DNA from: Chlamydoabsidia padenii
Lineage: Eukaryota > Mucoromycota > Mucoromycetes > Mucorales > Cunninghamellaceae
Direction: 5' to 3'
Assembly: GCA_025330725.1 (NCBI GenBank)
Contig: JAIWND010000048.1
Span: 1-64,000, forward strand
Length of the DNA stretch: 64,000 bases
Shown one piece after another: positions 10,468-21,578 of the stretch. Below the pieces are notes generated by a model. It did no database searches, had not been told where the DNA came from, and saw only the letters and a program-made list of their open reading frames with translations. Every line of letters begins with the position of its first letter. The stretch's first letter is position 1. The translations under genes were made by a program, and so were the position numbers.

Positions 10468-11598
10468 TCAGAGCGCTTGCTTATTACGGCATTTGTCCAA
10501 GCATTTATGTGAATGCCAAACAAAGCCTTTAAAATCGCTCAGTTTCAGGCTATTAGAAGCCTCAGTGATCCGGGTCATCAACGTTTCCTTCTCGAGAAAT
10601 TTGTTGCGTTTCACTTTACTTTTGACCACTGACCAGAATTTCTCAATTGGATTAAGTTCAGGAGAATAGGAAGGCAAGTAAGCGCAGCGGTAGCCGCGAG
10701 ATTCTACGTATTTGGCTATGTCCTCTGATGTATGGATAGGAGCATTATCCATTACGAGGTAGTGACCTTTCATGTGTGGATAATGGTCCATTTCATCCAT
10801 TGTGGCTTTTAGAAAGCTAACATAGTGTCCGGTAACTGTTCCTTTGCTCATATGCCCAACACCATCTCCCCGTTTTCTCTTTTTATTGGATGGAGGTCGG
10901 GGAAGCCTAAGACTGCATTTGATTAGACCTTCAGCAGAGATCGCGCCTAAAATGGTTGTTGTTGTTGCTCGTGTTTTGGGAACTGTGACCGCTGCCGGTG
11001 TAGCTTTCTTTGACCACGCCATACTTCGTTTCAAATTAATATGGAAAGCAGACTCGTCAAGAAAGACACAGTTTCTCGTAAAGTCCAGGTCTGTATTTTC
11101 CCACTTACGAATCCAACCCAAGCGCTCTTGAATCTTTTCTTTACTGTTCCGGTCTATGGGTTGAAGCCGAGCTTTTTTGAGAGACAAATTACAATGTTTT
11201 TTTACAAAATCAAACAAAGTACTTTTAGATACTTTTAATTCTGTGAATATTTGCTTTAACTTCTTCATTACTTCGTCTAGGACAACTGAAGGATTCTCAT
11301 CAATGCACTCGAGAATAACGCTTTTGTGGTCCTCATGGAGAATACGTGGACGACCAGTCTTTCTCCGTTTTTGAAAGATACTATCAGAATTCCTTTCGTA
11401 TTGTTTGGTCCAGTTTTGTGCTGTACGAACATGAATCCCAAGCTGTTTTGCAGCACCGGCCGCACTCAGACACTTCTCAAACAGCAGCTTGAAGAACCTC
11501 ACTTTGTCCTGATCAGAATAGCGTGTATAATTTCGCTTCACTGATGTCTCCTTCACAATAACATCACTACTAGACTTTGCCCCCTTTTCCATCTGCAT
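10468..11598 (-). CDS. IS630/Tc1-type DDE transposase
   Basis: This is a cut-and-paste DDE transposase of the IS630-Tc1-mariner superfamily. The single open frame has an N-terminal helix-turn-helix (EKCLSAAGAAKQLGIHVRTA) and a GRPR-like hinge (KTGRPRILHEDH). The DDE core has its first Asp in CVFLDESAF, second in HYLVMDNAPIHT and third acidic residue in LPSYSPELNPIEKFW. The catalytic residues and spacing look intact. The chosen start is the ATG giving MQMEKGAKSS. The frame remains open further upstream to an in-frame TAG, beyond which protein-like sequence (MDYIVDEE) continues in the same frame, so the original N-terminus may have been cut by a nonsense change. No terminal inverted repeats were recognised. 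Confidence 0.85.
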   Translation of the reverse strand: MQMEKGAKSSSDVIVKETSVKRNYTRYSDQDKVRFFKLLFEKCLSAAGAAKQLGIHVRTAQNWTKQYERNSDSIFQKRRKTGRPRILHEDHKSVILECIDENPSVVLDEVMKKLKQIFTELKVSKSTLFDFVKKHCNLSLKKARLQPIDRNSKEKIQERLGWIRKWENTDLDFTRNCVFLDESAFHINLKRSMAWSKKATPAAVTVPKTRATTTTILGAISAEGLIKCSLRLPRPPSNKKRKRGDGVGHMSKGTVTGHYVSFLKATMDEMDHYPHMKGHYLVMDNAPIHTSEDIAKYVESRGYRCAYLPSYSPELNPIEKFWSVVKSKVKRNKFLEKETLMTRITEASNSLKLSDFKGFVWHSHKCLDKCRNKQAL

Positions 11599-11879
11599 TA
11601 CCTCTACTTTTTTCTCGCTCTCCAGAGGCAGTTGAGCTAAGTATTGTATATGAGAGCTCAACGTTTCAAGACGAAACTACTCCTCATCAACAATATAATC
11701 CATCGGTTCAGGTCTGTCATACTCGTCGACAACAGAACCTTTCCCATTTTCAAACAAGAATTAAATGTTCATTATCTCAGATTTTTGATGCAATCGTGAA
11801 AAAGAAATAAAACAAAGACAAGCTGTTAGATGCGCTCTTATATAACCCAGAGATGCCAAGACTTGTACTACCAGGACAT

Positions 11880-12020
11880 CTGATTTGTCAGCCAAGACGA
11901 ATTTACATTTCGTACAACACGAATTTTGCTCTCCCCATCAGGCGAATTGATTTTCCATCAAGGCGAATTTACTTTTCGTATGACCCGAATTTTGTTCTCG
12001 CCATTAGGCGAATTTACTTT
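11880..12020 (+). repeat. Subterminal-type direct repeats upstream of the IS630-like transposase
   Basis: Words of the form GGCGAATTTACTTTTCGTA and CCCGAATTTTG(T/C)TCTC recur two to four times within ~140 bp (around 11898, 11918, 11941, 11961, 11983, 12007). Such short iterated motifs outside a transposase gene resemble transposase-binding subterminal repeats. The assignment to this element is inferred from position only. Confidence 0.5.
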
Positions 12021-12034
12021 CTGGAAAGAGTGCA

Positions 12035-13365
12035 CAGTCCCCTTTAAAAAGTCTGTGGGATTTTTTTTGAATGCCGCTCAAAAATAAAAACCTCAACAAT
12101 TCTTTATTTGTTGTTTTCTCTCTCCTCTTTAACTCTTTTAACACCAAACTTTTACTATGTCTAACTATACCTGTTGTGAAAAAGCCTATATGCGTGATTT
12201 ACGTGACGGAGGTAAATCTGTTGCTGAAATTGCAACAATAATGGGCAGATCTGTGTCTGGGATCCACGCGATCTTTAACAACGAAAATGTAGATCCGTCC
12301 ACCAAATCAGCAAAACCGATCGGACGGCCACCAAAGTTGACCGAAAGGGACAGATGGGCTATCACTGTAACAGCAAAGCGAAACCGGCGATCTACATTAG
12401 ACGACATTTGTAATTCCGTGGGGGTCAATGCCGGCAAGTCGACGATTCGTAAGGTATTACATGATGCCGGCCTCAACAATCGGATCGCAAGGATGAAGCC
12501 ATACCTTGTCCCTCGCCACATCACCCAAAGGCGTGTCTTTGCTATGGAACATCTTTCGTGGATTTGGAACACGGGAGGAACGTTATTTGGACCGATGAAT
12601 CATCATTCGAGTTGGGGCGAAACAGCAGGCAACTTCGGGTGTGGCGGACGGTGACTGAAGAATTGGAACCACATTGTACTGGCTCAACATTCAAAAGTGG
12701 CAGGTCCTCGGTCATGGTTTGGGGTGCAATTGCATATGGAAAGAAGTCGAAATTGGTGTTTATGGATCCAGCGAAAAAGGAAGCACCTGGTTTCATAGAA
12801 CAAGTCTATGAAGGCTCATTGCGGGACTTTTTGGAGGATTTCGACAATCCAATTTTGATGGAAGATGGGACCCCGGTTCACAACAGCCAACTGACAAAGC
12901 AATGGAGGGAAGGGATCGGTCTGGAAAAAATGAAGTGGCCCGCTCAATCACCAGATTTGGGCCCGATCGAACACCTGTGGTTCCAACTCAAACAAGAGGT
13001 GCAGAAGCACTACCAAGCAAGCATGACGATCGATTTGCTGAAACAAATCATCCAAAAGGCCTGGGACGACATCAATATGGAAGCCATCAACCGTTTGGTG
13101 GACTCTATGCCCAACCGTGTTATGACCCTAAAGAAGAATAACTTCAAAAGCACCCGTTATTAGTAGTCTATAGTCAATTCATTAAAAAATGAATAAAAAT
13201 ACTTTATTTTAACATTATCAATAAACATTATATATGTTTTTAATTGTGTAAAATTTGGGATGGGGTTGTCTAACTAGATGTTGGGTAAAGTGCAAAAGAA
13301 GATAAAAAAGTGCTAAAAAAGGGAAGTAAAAAATTTGAACTCCACAGACTTTTTAAAGGGGACTG
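12035..13365 (+). mobile_element. Tc1/mariner-like element with perfect 24-bp terminal inverted repeats
   Basis: The element starts CAGTCCCCTTTAAAAAGTCT (12035) and ends with the exact inverse complement (13342-13365), a perfect 24-bp inverted repeat ending ...GTGG. The right flank is TA as expected for this superfamily; the left flank is CA, one base different. It carries one transposase gene in the + orientation. Length (1331 bp) and structure are typical of Tc1 elements. Confidence 0.93.
12157..13163 (+). pseudogene. Tc1 transposase broken by one frameshift
   Basis: The first frame (12157-~12555) encodes the paired-type DNA-binding half: helix-turn-helix KSVAEIATIMGRSVSGI, the GRPPKLTERD hinge, and a second helix-turn-helix. 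It stays open past the break but loses homology and stops at 12654. The second frame (from ~12556 to 13163) carries the DDE core. Its first Asp is in VIWTDESSF, the second in LMEDGTPVHN (usual DNAP replaced by DGTP), and the Glu is in SPDLGPIEHLW. The switch between frames happens near HLSW/DLEHGRN, where a single-base indel explains it. Such genes are normally intronless, so a splice is unlikely. The copy therefore looks inactive but young, given its perfect terminal repeats. Confidence 0.85.
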
Positions 13366-13957
13366 TACATACCTCAAGATTTATGACGAACTTTTGATGT
13401 ACCTCAAACTTCCATTTTAGGATTTTGAAGTACTTCAAATTTAATAGCACCTGCTGGTTTTACTCTATGAGAAAGAAAACAGGACACAATATCAACAGGA
13501 TGTGCTGAAATCTGCACCCATGGAAATCCTTTGTTGTCTGAGAAACTATTATGCCGACATTGAAAATCCGATATGGAAACTTCAAGGAACCCCGACAAGT
13601 AATTCCAGAATTAGAAGGGGTGGTTCATTTTAAATCGTCAGCTATTTATAGCTCATAGTTTTTTGAATCACTCAATGGAGTCCTCATTAAGTAAAGAGTA
13701 GCCTAAATGAAAAAAAGTAATAATAATAACAACATCCAATTATTCTTACGATGGTGTCTACTTGTCTTGATTGAAGAAAAGTATCGTCTTTAAATAGCCG
13801 GAGTTTTTGAAAAAAGAGGGAGTTTAAAATGTACCTTTTAATTTTGCGTGTGTCACCCAAAATCTCATTTACCTCCTCTCCAATCTCCCCAATCTTGCTT
13901 CTCTTTTTCCCTTTTTCTAATTATTGATTCCATCAATACCCTCTCCCTCTCTCCCTC

Positions 13958-13988
<31 letters not shown>

Positions 13989-14228
13989 TTTACCTTTGAC
14001 CCATTCCTTTCTTTCTCTTCTTCTTCTTCTTTATGTTAAATTGAAAAAGGTCTTTTTTCTCTTTAACAATATATAGCCTTTTCATTCCTTTTTGACACAT
14101 TCCCTCGCCACCCCCCGATTTGCATTCTCTTTGTTTCTCATCATACCTATTTGTATTATCATTACATGTTTTTATCGTCATACAATAACTCGTCACGATC
14201 GACAAAGAACAACAAAAACCATTTTACA
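13366..14228. other. Intergenic region and RAX2 promoter with CT/CA microsatellite
   Basis: No gene was seen. Near 13366-13450 short CTCAA(G/A) words recur (tacctcaag, tacctcaaac, tacttcaaat). A pyrimidine microsatellite followed by (CA)n lies at about 13940-13990, and TC-rich sequence continues to the RAX2 start. Confidence 0.5.
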
Positions 14229-17200
14229 ATGACAAAGCTTGCGCAATTCGTGGTGATCACCTTTTTCTTTTTACAATCGTATGTATTCTCAGCCACCAAC
14301 ATGTTAGTTTCAGGCTCCCAGATTCCTGATTCAGTGACGAGCATGATTGATTTGACTTTGTTGGAACAAATGGGTTTAGTCGGTTGGTATGATGGACTCT
14401 CAGTCATCACCGAGACGCACCAACTTACAATTATCCCACCTCACACTTCCTCTGGTCTACTTTACAAAAATTCAACCTTCTTCACCATGCTGGCCAACAC
14501 TTCAGTCAATGGGACTATCACCACTAGTTGTCGACGAGGAAATGATCTTTTTATTGCTGGGCAGTTCCAATCATTGAATCAACAACAAAAAGTATGGAAT
14601 ATTGCCAAACTCACCTTTACTGACAACAACGTTAATAACGATGATACAATGGTGACGGTGACCACTCTAGGCAATGGATTGGATGGACCTGTTTATACAA
14701 TGTACTGTGATATAGATCGAATTTATGTCGGTGGGGATTTTTTGGCACCAATCCAATCTTCTCCTGGTTATGGTGATTCACTCAGTTCATTTGGTGGAAA
14801 AATGGCAATGTGGATGATTTCGAATGGTAGTTGGGCAGCATTACCTTGGAAAGGTGTAAATGGGCCTATCTATTCTATTGATAAATTCAAGAATCAAGTT
14901 TATTTTGCCGGTCAATTTGATTCAACTACTGATGGACAAATGAATCATGCACCAGCCAGTCAACCTATTGATCTCAACTCGCCAACAACAGTAAGGAGAA
15001 AAACAACTGATTTTGACCAACCAACTAACTAAATGACTGACTGACTCCTTAATTTGTAGACTTTGGAAACCCACAATTCTGATCCTAATTATAATGATGC
15101 ACATGGTTTGATCTGCTCTCCTGGGGATGAACACCCTTGGTTATTAGAAGATAATACTCCCGGTTATTGGCAAGCTGCTTTTATTTATTCTGTTACGCCT
15201 TCATTGTTCCGTTTAAATAATACTCATTATGAAGGCCGTGGAACAAAGGAGTTTGGGTATGTTAATAACAACCTTTTCCCTTGTTATCAAAAGAAACTAA
15301 AATATCAATTTATATCAAATTCATAGGATCCGATCCCTCTCCAATAATCACTTTTTTAACATGACTTACTTGGATCCAATCACTGGCAATCGATTGTTTT
15401 GTACCAACAATTGTACTTTATCTGACGATCCTTCGATTCAATTCCAAGAATTCTTGGTGATTAATAATCCATCCATTACTTTTGGTATTCGTATCGAAAT
15501 CACATCCTGGTACGGTCTTGGTGGTGGTTTATCTAGTGTTGAGATCTATCAATCAGGTAAAAGACAACATATCATGTACCTCTGAACTCTAACCTATCTG
15601 GTATCTTGTAGAAATCTTTGTTCATGCAGATAAAGCGGGCAACTTCCCAGACTGTTCTTCATCAGAAAAGCAACATTTACCCACCTCATCAGCATCAACC
15701 AACGGCAAATGGGCTAAAGCTCAAGCTGGTCATTATATGGTCTCCTCTATTCCCATTGACCAAATTAAGACAAGCACGAATTCGGTCACCTTTACACCTT
15801 ATCTGATTGAACCAGGAAACTACACCGTGACACTATATACACCTGGGTGCACCAATAATAAAGACGCGCCTTGTCAACAACGTACTAAAGTAGATGTAAA
15901 GATTTATTGGAATAACAGCACTTCACCTCGTGTTGTCACCATTGATCAAAACTCACCCAAAGATCGAATCGACAAGATTTATACCGGACCTATCTCCATC
16001 ACCGCCGAATCCTTCAAACCTCGTGTCGAGATTTCTATTAGCAAATCAGTAACACTACCACAAAAGTCATCAGGCAATGTTATCGTGGTCGCCAATGCTG
16101 TCCAATGGGTCAAATTAGCATCACTTCCTAATCTATCTAGTGTTTTGGTTTACAATCCCCAGCAGGCGTCATCGCCGAAAAATACCACTACTACAGCTTT
16201 ATCATGGTCACCACTATCACCATCTTTACCAATGAATACTCGGATCAATGCAATGGAATCCGTCAATAATGATCTGTATCTGGCGGGCAACTTTTCTTTT
16301 GTGGAAGGGAACATGTCTTATTCTAATGTGGTCAAACTCGATGGCAAATCTGGTCAATTGGGTTCTCTTCATGGTGGAGGTCTTGATGGTCCCGTGGCAT
16401 CCTTAACACATTATCAATCAGGTAAGGAAAGAAAGAAATTATTGAAAGACTTGTTTTTGATTTTCTACTTGCTTAATTATGTGTTTTCTTTCTAGACCTT
16501 TATCTCGGTGGAACTTTTAATGGCCTTACTAATCAATTCGTCTCTCCCTCTTCCCCGATATCTAAAAATGTTGTCCGATATAATACTCAACGACAAGAAT
16601 GGCTTAATCTTGATGGCGGTGTGGATGGACCTGTCAGTTCCGTACTTTTAACAGACAATCAAACCAACATTCTTGTCTCAGGAGACTATAGAGGACTTTA
16701 CAATGCCTCGATGATTAATATCTCTTCGGGAAATACGTGGTGGAATCCCTCCATCAATACCTGGGCTCCGGTAGACACCAAACCTTATCTGACAGGCACA
16801 ATCTATGCTAGTGGTGGTGGTGATTTTGGTCAACAATATTATCTGGGCAGTATCAAAAGTGCACAGCGTTATGCGGCACCTCAAGGCTTTGTCTATATGA
16901 ACAACAATCAAATACATCATCATCCACTTAATCCACTACCTTCTACGGATGGGCATGGTATTATTACAGCAGGTGCGTTTTGGAATGATCCACAACATGG
17001 AAATGCAAGTACTATTATCCTTGGTGGCTCTTTCTCGGCTGGTATGGGGATTCGAAATGTCGCACTTTATCAACAAGGACAATGGCAAGGCATTGGTGCC
17101 GAAGATTGGCAAGGCTCAATTAATACCATGATGGTGGTGGGTAATCGATTATTTATTGGTGGTGCGTTCTCGACGATCATGAAACAAGATGTGCCTGGTT

Positions 17201-17298
17201 TAAACTCTTTTGCTATTTATGATTTGGTCAATCGGACTTTTGTCCATGTGCCTGATTTACACAGTAAGTGAAACGTTAAAAAATTCTGGGCTAGCAAA

Positions 17299-17335
<37 letters not shown>

Positions 17336-20300
17336 TCAATTAGCGGGTGATGGATCACCTACCTTGGTCAACATGATTAAATATAGTGATGCGGATGGAA
17401 TGGTGATTGTTGGTGGAAATTTTAGCACTGGTGGATCTCTAAGTTGTTATGGGGTTTGTGCTTTGGATATGACAGAATACCAGTGGAATAATCTAGGTGA
17501 TGGTATCCTAGGCAATGTCACTGACTTTGTATTCATCGACGTAAGTTAAGGAAAAAAATCAAAATGAAACCTCCATAGTTTTACTAATCTTGGTTCTCAC
17601 GTTAGAACAAATTGATGGTGGCAGGCAATCTTACCTTGACGAATGGTACGCCTGTACCTGTGGCAGCTTATGATTATGGCGGTAATAATTGGGAACCTAT
17701 TTCGGACTCGGCCAATGAAAATGGCTTACCAGGACCTTGTCATGCTGTGTCGTATGATAATAGTACCAGGACTACTTTCTTTGCTGGACAGCAGTAAGTT
17801 GTTTAAATTATATGAGATAGAACTCTCACACTTTTTAACCAACTCCTCTTTTAGATCCAATACATCCACGGCTTATATTCGAATGTGGAATGGACAACAA
17901 TTCTCTTCACCCAGTAAGTCTCATTTGTATGTGATGATCAAATCTATAATTTCACCTTTTATATATATATGTATAAAGACCAAGAACTCGGGCCTGGTAG
18001 TACAATTCAACAACTTTCCGTGCTTCCGACCGTAACTAATACTACATCGAATTTATCTGGCAACACCAAAGCTGTCCTTTTAGCCACTGGATTTTTGAAT
18101 CTTGGTCAACAAAATGTCAGTGCGGCACTTTATAATGGTACCACTTGGATACCTTATCTTGTCGCTTCAACAGCTGATGGTACTCCTGGTCTATTTAGTC
18201 GTGTCTTTTTCAAATCTTACAGCATGAGTGTTCATAATCGCCGTAAGCTCCCCCTAAAAGTTTATATACAAAACTGACCAACCTACTTTTTGGTTGATTT
18301 AACGAATAGGCTATATGGCTGTCCCGTTTGTGATTCTTGTCTCTATTGGTTCTGCATTGGGTGTGACCTTCTTATTAATTCTTGCGTCTTTAATTGTTTT
18401 GGGTGTGAAACGTCGACAAGATGCTAAAGTTGACTGCGCTCAACCATGGACTTATTCTGGAAAACCACCTATGGCCCCGGATACTTTATTGGATATGTTA
18501 TCTACTGGTACTCTCACAACCACCGGACTTTATGCGCTTACTGGTGGTAGTGATAATGATGATCATAACAACAATAATAATGAAAAAAATATACCTCTTG
18601 ATACCAATGAAGATGGATCTGCTATAGGTGCCGGTGTCGCTTTAGGTGCTAGGATGATGGCTATAAATAATAATTACCCTCCTGTTAATAATGAAAAATC
18701 CCTGTCCCCTCCTGTTGCAGCCTATCTATCAAATCCGGTAGGTGCGTATGATAACAATAGTAATATGATGATGATGATGGCGACAACAACAAATCGAGAA
18801 ATGTCATCGACTCCTTCAACCAATCCCTTCCGTGTCTCTTCACCAATGATTGGTATGGCAATCACCGATTCCCCTCCTACTCAACAACAGCAAATTAATG
18901 ATGAAGTCGTTCAAGGTGATGTGCGATCGACAACAACTGACGTAAATATGGATCCCTATCGATTCTCGGAATTGATACCACCACCACAACAACATGAATC
19001 CACTATTTTGACTATGCCTGTGATGAGTCTTGCTCAAGTGGAACGATTAACTCATAACTCTATGCATTGGCCCAATGATTCTTCTTCTCCTTTTGGTGAT
19101 AATACACAACATCCTGTGACATGGACTCATACTGTACCTGATCGAGGTGAAGCCATGGTGACTAATGCGACTGATAGTACACTCTTCTCGATACCACCCA
19201 CCAGCAACCATACGGCAGCAATGGCAAAAGGAGCAAGATTATCTTCTATACCATCCTCTCCTTCATATGTGTCATCCATCGAACAACCTCGGGCGATAAC
19301 AACAACGGGGCGAACATCCTCACCATTCTCAACCTATACTTCCGCATTAAACTATGAATCCATCAACAACCCCCCTCTTATTACCTCTAATGATCATCAT
19401 CACCCCGAAGAAGAAGAAGAAATCAGAATACGATGGACCCAATTCAACTCGGAAGGGGCACAGGATCGATTACAAATCAGCAATGCTACACCTTCCATGC
19501 ACTCTGAATACTCATTGGGTGATTACTTGAGCAATAACTCATCATCAACATTTCCTTCTACTCCGTTTGGATTGGGTACGTATGATGGTTTCTCGTCTGA
19601 TCCTGATATTGCACGATGGACCACCACTAACGATAATAATCAACAACAAGCAACCATTCCTCCTCCTTTACCTTCATCATCATCATTATCCAGTCTTTCC
19701 AACAATGATGATAAATCGAGTAGTATGGAAAGAAATACATATACATCTGGATTACGATTCTCTTCCGTGATGCTACCTGACGATATTACCTTCCCACAAC
19801 AACAACAATCTACTACCACTTTATCCTCTGACGGTGATATGTCTTCAAGAAGATCTTCAGTCTCTTCTTTGGCTTCCTCCCACCATCAACCACAACAGTC
19901 TTCATCACTCGATTTGACATCTAGCAACAATGTTACTCAAAATATTAATAAGAACAATAATGCAACAACAAACAAAGGTCAGCCAGTACCTTCTTTGGAA
20001 ACATTCGAGACTTCAGCAAGTGAATCCCGATGGTCCGATTTTGTAGCATCTACTTCCTCGCCTATCAAAACAACAACAGAGGATCTACTCTTTCCACCAA
20101 CAACACAGCAACAAGAACCGTCCCCCACAACGAATACTGATTCAACTACCTTGTTATCTACCTCACCGCCAGCAGAAGTCATGGCGAGATCCACTTCCTC
20201 TGCCTCATCAGTCAATCCTTTGGAAGGCCGTGCAGCATCTAAAAAAATGATTCAAGACTACTTATCATCTCGTGATCCTACAACCAGTGCTAGCCGACAA

Positions 20301-20585
20301 CAGAAATACAAGAGTGATTTTAAACGAGCGATGCAAACCGCATTACAAAACAATAGCAACACCACTGGAAAATGTAGTCAAGATCATCCTTATTTATATA
20401 TCGCCAAATTCGATTTCAGTGCACGTGAACATGGTGAGCTTGGATTTGAAAAAGGTGACCCGATCATTGTCATTGATGCTGAAGATGATATTTGGTGGAT
20501 GGGATATAAAAATGGCCAGGATGATGTCTTACAAGGTGTGTTTCCTAGTAATTATGTCGAACGGGCTACCTTTTTACCAAACTAG
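14229..20585 (+). CDS. Rax2-like cortical polarity protein with C-terminal SH3 domain
   Basis: This is a probable single-pass membrane landmark protein for cell polarity, related to yeast/fission-yeast Rax2. Ten exons (14229-14990, 15060-15256, 15327-15556, 15612-16421, 16496-17263, 17344-17540, 17606-17793, 17855-17913, 17979-18242, 18310-20585) sum to 1916 codons plus stop with exact phases. Residues 1-24 are a signal peptide (MTKLAQFVVITFFFLQSYVF). The ectodomain (~25-1160) has Kelch/beta-propeller-like repeats (LFIAGQF, IYVGGDF, LYLAGNF, LYLGGTF, MVIVGGNF) and many N-glycosylation sites, as in Rax2. A transmembrane helix lies at ~1163-1190, followed by basic VKRRQ. The ~690-residue cytoplasmic tail is Ser/Thr/Asn/Gln-rich and ends in an SH3 domain (~1853-1908: YIAKFDFSAREHGELGF, WWMGY, GVFPSNYVE). 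The SH3 end is not a feature of yeast Rax2. Confidence 0.85.
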
Positions 20586-20902
20586 TTACAGGGAATAGTT
20601 TTTTGAATAAATTTTTTGTTTTTTTTGTTTTACTGCGTGTGGGAAGATAATCGGGCTTTACATTTTGCATGATTTACATCACTTGTTTCAAATCTCGATT
20701 TCCTTTCGTGGTTTAGCGAAGTATCGCAAGCCATAGTCGATCGACAAAATGACCTGACGTATTTCATTGTTAACTTGCATATGTAAGTAAAAGTCGAATA
20801 GATTTTATTAAAGTCAAGTCATTTCAAACCCAGATTACACGATAAGAATTAGATTAGCTAACTAATTACCCATACTTTTTTTAACGGGATTGCTCCGCTT
20901 AC
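20586..20902. other. Intergenic spacer between RAX2 and the first MULE
   Basis: Only the 3' flank of RAX2 was seen (AATAAA near 20606, T-runs). No ORF or RNA gene was recognised. Confidence 0.4.
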
Positions 20903-21010
20903 GGGAATTGTTATTTCTACACCCCACAATTTCTCTTTCCACACCCTACCCGGATATATTGGTCGCCGAGCCAATCATATTTGTCCTTTTAAAAAATAAA
21001 ACTTTTTTGA
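20903..21010 (+). repeat. MULE 1 left terminal inverted repeat
   Basis: This ~108-bp repeat is inverted relative to 23638-23778; both include CGGATATATTGGTCGCCGAG. Confidence 0.9.
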
Positions 21011-21578
21011 TTGATGCATAATAAGCATGTTTTTTATTTGATAATTTGATAAAAATGATATTCCAACGTTTGATAACAACTGTGATATTTTGATAATAAT
21101 AAAAAGTAGTAAGACAGGAAAGTAAAAAACTTTGAGACTGAATTAATTGTCCTTTATTGATCAATGAGAAAATAGATGTATTTATACAAAATACAGTTAG
21201 CTGGTACGACTGTATAGTTGTTCCTTTCTTAACCGGGATGATGCTCTTTTTCTTTGTTAGATATAAGCCAAGAGTATGTCAGTTATAATGTCAATGTGAT
21301 CCCAAATGACTCTAATTGAGACAGAGCGGAACTTTAATATTATTTCGTTCCTGAGGAATGTTTACTTCTTTTGTCCTTCTTTACATATACTCCGTATCTG
21401 TCATTCTATCTACAATAGATCTAGACTAGTATATCTTTTCACTGTGGTAAATAAACTTTTATTTCCAGGACAAAGTGTTACATGCATTCTTGCCATTTCA
21501 ACATTCCGTTAATGAGATGTCTGAATCACGACAACAACACTATTCTAATGTAATAAGGGGGGGATTAACTAATCTACG
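21011..21578. other. MULE 1 interior, non-coding
   Basis: This lies between the left terminal repeat and the end of the transposase frame. It is AT-rich with no recognised gene. A six-base G run (GGGGGG) sits at about 21558, just downstream of the transposase stop. Confidence 0.35.
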
